Made by a program: the position numbers and the translations under genes. A stretch of DNA of 64,000 nucleotides, taken from assembly GCA_008364785.1 (NCBI GenBank), contig VTTJ01000001.1, forward strand, positions 124,001 to 188,000, given 5' to 3'. The notes beneath the pieces are model-generated. The model was not told where the DNA came from. It did not search any database and saw nothing but the letters and a program-made list of their open reading frames with translations. The stretch comes from Bacillus sp. BGMRC 2118 (GTDB lineage: Bacteria > Bacillota > Bacilli > Bacillales > SA4). Below, one piece after another: positions 59,379 through 64,000 of the stretch. How positions within the stretch are numbered: position 1 is the stretch's first letter; every line of letters begins with the position of its first letter.

Positions 59379-60665
59379 CTACCCGATATTTACACCTTTT
59401 GATAAAGTAGATGCAATTGGGAAGGTGACAATAATTTGAGTACCTTTTCCTTCTTCACTTTGTAATGAAAAAGTACCATGATGGTTTTCAATGATCTTCA
59501 TTGTTGTCATCACACCTAACCCGGTGCCTGTTTCTTTTAAGGTATAAAAAGGTTGTCCAATGTGCGGCATCTTTTCTTTAGGAATCCCCATGCCGTTGTC
59601 CTCAAATTTCACCTCGATGTGGTCACGATTCAGTCGCATTGATATAACGATTTTCCCACCCTTTGGCATTGCCTCAATTGAGTTCTTCACAATATTAATA
59701 AATGCCTGCTTTAACTCATTCTCCTCACATAAAATGTACACATCATGAGTTGTTTTATTATGAATATCCATTTGAATATTGTAATACAAAGCCTCCGCAC
59801 TTAATAACGTCGCAATGTTAAGTATAATGGGATACAGTAAACTTTCCTTATAATGAGCCTGCTTTGGTTTTGCTAAAAACAAAAAATCATTTGTTACTTC
59901 ATTAATGCGATCTAACTCCGAAAGAATAACATCGTAATATTCCGAATTTGAATGAGATTCCTTCATAACCTGAACAAAGCCTTTAATACTCGTTAGTGGA
60001 TTACGTATTTCATGCGCAATACCCGCAGCAAGCTGACCAACGACTGCTAAACGATCAGACGCTTTTAACATTTCTTCGGCTTTTTTCTTTTCCGTTACAT
60101 CCCGTACAACCAATTGTACGCATTTCTTGTTATTGTACATACATCCAATTGCTTTTGACTCTGCAAAAATGGAAGACCCGTTTTGATGAATTAGCTCTAC
60201 CTCAATAATGTCTTGTATTTTAGATTCTGCAGAATATGCTTCTCGTTGGCGCTCATGAATTTTCTCATGTGTAGAAGGGTGAGAAAATTGAAAGAGTGAT
60301 TTACCAGTCGCAGAACCATAAGGGTGTCCAAGCATTTCATAAATAGCAGGGTTAGCATAAAGAATAGTCCCTTTATAGTGAATAATGACACCATCTGGAT
60401 GATTTTCAATTAATAGCTTGTACCGTTCTTCACTTTCAACTCTATCTTTATTAGACTTTTTTTCTAAGATAGAATGTAGGACCATACTGAACATAGATGA
60501 AATAATAAAATAAGGAATAATAACTAAATAGAGGAATTGATTTGACATCTCAATATCAAAAACAAGTAGCAAAATTAGTAGTGTGATGAAGGCTGCGACG
60601 ATTAGGCTACAAAATAAAATAAATGACTGATTTCTAGACATTTCAGTTAACGAAAATCGATTCAA
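59379..60665 (-). CDS. PAS-domain sensor histidine kinase (sporulation-kinase type, orphan)
   Basis: A 428-aa kinase. Two helices (about 14-36 and 41-62) anchor it; a PAS domain spans about 78-195 (GVIIHYKGTILYANPAIYEM) and ends VRDVTEKKKAEE. The H-box AAGIAHEIRNPLTSIKGFVQ is nearly identical to that of the kinase at 15768. The ATPase domain has NIVKNSIEAMP, DNGMGIP and TGTGLGVM. A phosphorelay input role is likely, since no response regulator is beside it. The start is TTG 60665 behind AAAGGGGG; an ATG eight codons later lacks a site. Confidence 0.85.
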   Translation of the reverse strand: MNRFSLTEMSRNQSFILFCSLIVAAFITLLILLLVFDIEMSNQFLYLVIIPYFIISSMFSMVLHSILEKKSNKDRVESEERYKLLIENHPDGVIIHYKGTILYANPAIYEMLGHPYGSATGKSLFQFSHPSTHEKIHERQREAYSAESKIQDIIEVELIHQNGSSIFAESKAIGCMYNNKKCVQLVVRDVTEKKKAEEMLKASDRLAVVGQLAAGIAHEIRNPLTSIKGFVQVMKESHSNSEYYDVILSELDRINEVTNDFLFLAKPKQAHYKESLLYPIILNIATLLSAEALYYNIQMDIHNKTTHDVYILCEENELKQAFINIVKNSIEAMPKGGKIVISMRLNRDHIEVKFEDNGMGIPKEKMPHIGQPFYTLKETGTGLGVMTTMKIIENHHGTFSLQSEEGKGTQIIVTFPIASTLSKGVNIG

Positions 60666-60841
60666 GTACTATAACCCCCTTTCTTCGTAGAAATAACTTA
60701 AAAACATAGAAATGCTACCATTATCATAACAAAAATGGAAAAAAATAAAAGAAAATTCTATAAGACTGTAAATTAATACCATAAAATGGTAGATTTATAG
60801 AATGAAACATGATATTTTATTAAAACAAGGATGTGTGAACA

Positions 60842-61525
60842 ATGATAAAAGCAGTGATTTTCGATTTCGATGGGTTAATAATAGATACAGAAACTGTTTG
60901 GTTTGAAGTGTTTAGGGATGTAATGAAAGATTATGGTGTATCGTTAACTGTTGAAGACTTTTCCATTTGCATCGGCACTAGCGATGAGGTTTTATATCAA
61001 ATGCTTGATCAGCTCGCCGACACAAAACTTAATCGTTTCGAGATAAAGAAACAAACGAGAGAGCTCTATGACCACTATGTTTCAAACTTAACTGTGAGAG
61101 ATGGTGTACTGGATTACTTACAAGCCGCTACTGATATGGGCCTGAAGCTTGCTGTTGCATCCAGCTCCAGCCGAAATTGGGTTGAAGGATTTTTAAAGAA
61201 GTATCAGTTACGGGATTATTTTGAGATCGTGAAGACGAGTGACGATGTCATGAATGTAAAACCGAGTCCGGAGCTATACATACAAGCCATAAATGATCTT
61301 AAAGTGACTGCAGAGGAAGCATTTTGTTTCGAAGATTCTAAAAATGGCTTACAAGCAGCAATCTCAGCAGGACTGCCATGTGTGATCGTACCGAATGGAA
61401 TTACGAAAATATTAGATTTCACTGGACATGCGTTTAAAATGGAGTCAATGTCCGATTATTCATTAAAAGAAGTAGTAACAATACTGGAATCTAAAGACAG
61501 CATTCATAAAGGGGCTAAATCATGA
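60842..61525 (+). CDS. HAD-family phosphatase (YhcW/beta-phosphoglucomutase-like)
   Basis: A 227-aa HAD hydrolase of the beta-phosphoglucomutase-like group. The nucleophile and acid are Asp8 and Asp10 in VIFDFDGLIIDTE; motif II is VASSSSRNW, motif III the Lys in VKPSPELY, and motif IV FEDSKNGLQAA. The cap domain is of type I. It dephosphorylates or isomerises small sugar phosphates; the exact substrate is unknown. It overlaps the DJ-1 gene by 4 bases, so the pair is an operon, possibly for metabolite damage repair. Confidence 0.88.
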   Translation: MIKAVIFDFDGLIIDTETVWFEVFRDVMKDYGVSLTVEDFSICIGTSDEVLYQMLDQLADTKLNRFEIKKQTRELYDHYVSNLTVRDGVLDYLQAATDMGLKLAVASSSSRNWVEGFLKKYQLRDYFEIVKTSDDVMNVKPSPELYIQAINDLKVTAEEAFCFEDSKNGLQAAISAGLPCVIVPNGITKILDFTGHAFKMESMSDYSLKEVVTILESKDSIHKGAKS

Positions 61526-62085
61526 AAAAAGTATTAATGTTTGTATATGATTCATTTGCGGAATTTGAAATATCCATCTTAGCAACCTGTCTGAGTGGGT
61601 CAGATTATAAGCTTGAAACATTTTCTATTACAGATAAACCCGTAATATCAGCGGGGAAATTAAACGTATTACCTGATTTACATATTGACAATGTAAGGAT
61701 AGAAGAGTACACAGCTCTTATTATTCCAGGAGGAGAACCTTCCGTACATTTATCCAACAATAAATTGCTATCTCTAATTAAACAATTTCATGAATCTAGA
61801 AAAGTTATTGCAGCCATTTGTGGAGGACCGGCACTACTAGGAGCTGCCGGCATTTTAGAAGACGTATCGTTTACAGCATCCATAACAGAACAGGATGCTC
61901 TATATAAAGATTACATAAACTGGGAGAAAAAAAGGGATAATCTTCTAGTTATTGAACAAAATGTGATTACCTCAACTGGATCGAATTATATCGTATTCGC
62001 AGAAGAAGTATTACGAAAACTCGGCATCGTCCCAATTGACGAAATAAAACCGCTCACATATTTTAGAGTACCATCATCTTATTAA
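61522..62085 (+). CDS. DJ-1/PfpI-family protein with intact cysteine
   Basis: A 187-aa protein with Glu16 in FAEFEIS and the nucleophile elbow AICGGPALLGAAGIL (Cys100), so the DJ-1 catalytic pair is complete. Members include deglycases, glyoxalases, isonitrile hydratases and stress proteins. It is translationally coupled to the HAD gene. Its Cys-less paralogue lies at 10478. MITE copy 6 starts 3 bases after its stop. Confidence 0.88.
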   Translation: MKKVLMFVYDSFAEFEISILATCLSGSDYKLETFSITDKPVISAGKLNVLPDLHIDNVRIEEYTALIIPGGEPSVHLSNNKLLSLIKQFHESRKVIAAICGGPALLGAAGILEDVSFTASITEQDALYKDYINWEKKRDNLLVIEQNVITSTGSNYIVFAEEVLRKLGIVPIDEIKPLTYFRVPSSY

Positions 62086-62087
62086 TA

Positions 62088-62267
62088 GGCTCTTTTCTAA
62101 AACTATGTTGCTTTTAGTTCTCCACTCTGGCTATACAACCAGTTTTATAAGCAAATTGGGGTGCATAGAAAAGAGCAACTCTCTTTATGTATAGTAGCAA
62201 CTAGATACTAGTGTAAAAATCGGGCTTTTTGGATTTTTACGAGATACAACAATCTATACAAAAAGCC
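62088..62267 (-). mobile_element. MITE copy 6 (180 bp)
   Basis: In plus direction it starts GGCTCTTTTCTAAAACTATG and ends ATCTATACAAAAAGCC, the reverse of copies 1-4. It holds the GTAAAAATC...GATTTTTAC hairpin and CTAGATACTAGTG. The 8-bp flanks TATTAATA and TATGAAGT agree at only five positions, so its duplication is decayed or absent. It lies right after the DJ-1 stop codon. Confidence 0.88.
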
Positions 62268-62275
62268 TATGAAGT

Positions 62276-62303
62276 AACAGCTAGTTTTCTAGCTGTTTTT
62301 TCA
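62276..62303 (+). terminator. Intrinsic terminator downstream of the MITE
   Basis: AACAGCTAG and CTAGCTGTT pair across TTTT and are followed by TTTTTC. It was probably the terminator of the HAD-DJ-1 operon before MITE copy 6 landed in between. The remaining gap to 62405 has no gene. Confidence 0.85.
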
Positions 62304-62405
62304 TCTATTGTCTCATCTAGTAATATAGTAAATTTTTTATAGACAATTGCAATCAATTCTCTATAATAGGTAGAATAAACCATTTTTTAACATTGAGGTG
62401 ATAGG

Positions 62406-62861
62406 ATGTATCAATATTTTCAAGGTCTAATCATCAGGGAAGGTACTCATGGAATTCCTCTAAGTAAGGTAAAAGAGTTATTTATCGACGCTGGATGGAT
62501 GCGTTCACACCCAGAGTGGCAGGACGAGAAGTACAAGCTGATATTTGAGAATTCTACTTGGGCCTTCACTGTATGGGATGAAGAAGAAATGGTAGGAATG
62601 GTCCGCGTTATTTCCGATCAGATCATGATGGCTACAGTCGCAGACCTTATTGTACGTTCCACTCATCGCGGACGGGGTATTGCGAAAAAACTGATTGAAC
62701 AATGTGTGGCAAAATTGCCACATGGTGATTGGTTTGCCAATACATCAAGCAACAATTTCGCTTTCTATAAAAGATGTGGATTTGAAGTGAAGGACTTATC
62801 TGAAAACGGAACATGTGTTTTATATGGTTTTCGAAAAGCAAGGGAAGAAGGACATCGATAA
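62406..62861 (+). CDS. GNAT acetyltransferase (151 aa)
   Basis: A small GNAT protein. The motif A segment VRSTHRGRGIAKKLIEQCVA binds acetyl-CoA; FANTSSNNFAFYKRCGFEVK is the late strand-turn-helix. GAGGTGATAGG lies ahead of the ATG. The substrate is unknown. The next gene, another acetyltransferase of a different branch, starts 15 bases later, so they are likely cotranscribed. Confidence 0.85.
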   Translation: MYQYFQGLIIREGTHGIPLSKVKELFIDAGWMRSHPEWQDEKYKLIFENSTWAFTVWDEEEMVGMVRVISDQIMMATVADLIVRSTHRGRGIAKKLIEQCVAKLPHGDWFANTSSNNFAFYKRCGFEVKDLSENGTCVLYGFRKAREEGHR

Positions 62862-62876
62862 AAGGAGTTATGTTTA

Positions 62877-63434
62877 ATGAAATCACTTTTTGATACATTT
62901 CCAGTTTTAACAACAGACAGATTACAGTTACGAAGAATAACATTAGAAGATAAAGAGAATGTATTTGCCTATTTTTCTGATGATCTCGTAACGAGATACT
63001 TCGGAATTGATAACTTTACAAAAATGGAAGAAGCAGAAGCAATCATCAACGCCTTTAATAACGGGTTTGAACAGAAACAAGCAATCCGTTGGGGCATTGC
63101 TCTGAAAGAAACGGACGAATTAATTGGCTCAATTGGGTTTCATAACATTAGCAAAAATAATGCTAGAGTAGAAGTTGGCTACGAAATAACGAGAAAAGAG
63201 TGGAATAAAGGATATGCGACGGAAGCGTTAAAAGCTGTAATTAACTTTCTATTTAACGATGCCTGTTTTAACAGAATTGGTGCTACAATACGCCCTGAAA
63301 ATGAGGCATCTAAACAGCTGGTAAGGAAGCTCGGATTCCAAGAAGAAGGTACACTTCAAGACTATCAATTTACTCGAGGAAATTTTCACGATTTAATGAT
63401 GTTTTCGTTGTTAAAAAAGAATTACAATGAATAA
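62877..63434 (+). CDS. GNAT acetyltransferase (RimJ/RimL group)
   Basis: A 185-aa acetyltransferase. The opening FPVLTTDRLQLRRITLED and the motif RKEWNKGYATEALKAVI are typical; the later IRPENEASKQLVRKLGFQEE is the conserved end. Members act on protein N-termini or drug-like amines. AAAGGAGTTATG precedes the start. A clear terminator at 63433-63470 closes the two-gene operon. Confidence 0.9.
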   Translation: MKSLFDTFPVLTTDRLQLRRITLEDKENVFAYFSDDLVTRYFGIDNFTKMEEAEAIINAFNNGFEQKQAIRWGIALKETDELIGSIGFHNISKNNARVEVGYEITRKEWNKGYATEALKAVINFLFNDACFNRIGATIRPENEASKQLVRKLGFQEEGTLQDYQFTRGNFHDLMMFSLLKKNYNE

Positions 63435-63470
63435 CAAGCGTGCTGTTATAGTTGACAGCACGCTTGTTTT
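63433..63470 (+). terminator. Intrinsic terminator
   Basis: AACAAGCGTGCTGT and ACAGCACGCTTGTT form a 14-bp perfect stem with TTTTCT after. It overlaps the stop of the acetyltransferase gene. Confidence 0.9.
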
Positions 63471-63499
63471 CTATTGGAGGTCTACTAACACCATTTCTT

Positions 63500-63667
63500 A
63501 TGATAGGTATTATTACGATTATGCTACTACCTAATGTCCAAAACCCTTTCCCTCTTATGTTTGCAATCATAGTTGGGGTTGTTTATTATCCTTTAGATTC
63601 ATTTGGAAAACAAGAAGTTATAAGACAGCACTTTTTGCTTTTACGACTGGATTTGATACACGTGTAA
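63500..63667 (+). pseudogene. Possible remnant of a membrane protein
   Basis: The frame reads MIGIITIMLLPNVQNPFPLM and then FAIIVGVVYYPLDSFGKQEV, two membrane-like segments with a plausible charged end. GGAGGT lies 18 bases upstream, too far for ATG 63500, and no other start codon is well placed. It overlaps the tail of the convergent MFS gene. It may be a decayed gene fragment. Confidence 0.3.
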
Positions 63668-64000
63668 TACGGTAACAAATCATTATACTTATTATTCCCA
63701 TCACCATAAATAGAGATGAAATGAGCGCAGGTGGGAAAAACGCACTAACTAAAATGACTATCCCCGCTAATCCAGCACCTATTAACGAAGCTATACCATA
63801 CATCGCCATATATGTTCCTCTTGCATGATCTGGAACCATGTTGGCTAATAACGTCTGTCTTATTGGAATATGCAACAACTCCCCAAATGTAGCCACTAGC
63901 ATCGCTACCATTAATAATATAGGAGAGCTACCATAACTTATATACGTGTACCCACTAAAGAACAAGAGTAAGCCTACTAATAAAACAGTTTGATCTTTAT
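63618..64000 (-). CDS. MFS transporter, C-terminal part (cut by right edge)
   Basis: The frame is open to the right edge, reading KDQTVLLVGLLLFFSGYTYI before the rest. ATFGELLHIPIRQTLLANM and the following GTYMAMYGIASLIGAGLAG align with the C-terminal half of the MFS protein at 6981, so the two are paralogues. Only about 126 residues (four to five helices and a tail PVVKAKSAVL) are visible. The substrate is unknown. Confidence 0.85.
   Translation of the reverse strand, partial: KDQTVLLVGLLLFFSGYTYISYGSSPILLMVAMLVATFGELLHIPIRQTLLANMVPDHARGTYMAMYGIASLIGAGLAGIVILVSAFFPPALISSLFMVMGIISIMICYRITRVSNPVVKAKSAVL

Overview
The window is a chromosomal segment of a low-GC, endospore-forming Firmicute of the family Bacillaceae. 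The main evidence is an alpha/beta-type small acid-soluble spore protein, a complete GerA-type spore germinant receptor operon, two orphan histidine kinases of the sporulation-kinase type, a Bacillus-style tyrosyl T-box leader, a ydaO-type c-di-AMP riboswitch, and many YueI/YnfA/DUF1540/DUF3231/CBO0543-type genes. The genus cannot be fixed from the sequence alone. Both edges cut genes: a radical SAM protein at the left and an MFS transporter at the right.

Layout. 1-2.9 kb: end of a radical SAM gene, small membrane proteins, and a glutamate/aspartate symporter behind a c-di-AMP riboswitch with its own promoter and terminator. 2.9-6.7 kb: a ParA-type ATPase overlapping a basic 154-aa partner, then a membrane PAS-GGDEF-EAL protein. 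7-13.8 kb: an MFS and an AEC transporter, a SnoaL-like protein, a tiny lipoprotein, a Cys-less DJ-1 paralogue, a gamma-glutamylcyclotransferase gene destroyed by a MITE, and a hydrolase/phosphotransferase pair. 13.9-23.1 kb: signalling genes (chemotaxis receptor, PAS kinase, two diguanylate cyclases) mixed with DUF3231, isochorismatase and GNAT genes. 23.3-26.8 kb: serC-serA-DUF1015 operon. 27-32.4 kb: DUF1540, fumC, a HesB-like protein, SASP, two CBO0543-like membrane proteins and the zinc module czrA-czcD. 32.7-41.7 kb: UvrD-like helicase, topB, a diguanylate cyclase, T-box-controlled tyrS and an M3 peptidase. 41.7-48 kb: PAS-PAS-GGDEF-EAL facing a gerA-gerC-gerD-like-gerB operon. 48-64 kb: small accessory genes, corA, a LysE-type exporter, more CBO0543 proteins, an aminotransferase, yueI, a nuclease-helicase fusion, a second PAS kinase, HAD/DJ-1 and GNAT genes.

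Three themes stand out. (1) Five c-di-GMP enzymes (three GGDEF, two GGDEF-EAL) lie in 64 kb, with no effector or c-di-GMP riboswitch seen. (2) A family of about 160-192 bp MITEs has six copies here, most with recognisable 8-bp target duplications. They have broken a gene, rewritten a protein C-terminus and landed between the tyrS T-box and its coding region. (3) Several operons invite functional hypotheses: DUF1015 with serCA, c-di-AMP control of glutamate uptake, and an orphan ParA module beside a c-di-GMP enzyme. No tRNA, rRNA, CRISPR array, prophage or transposase gene was seen.
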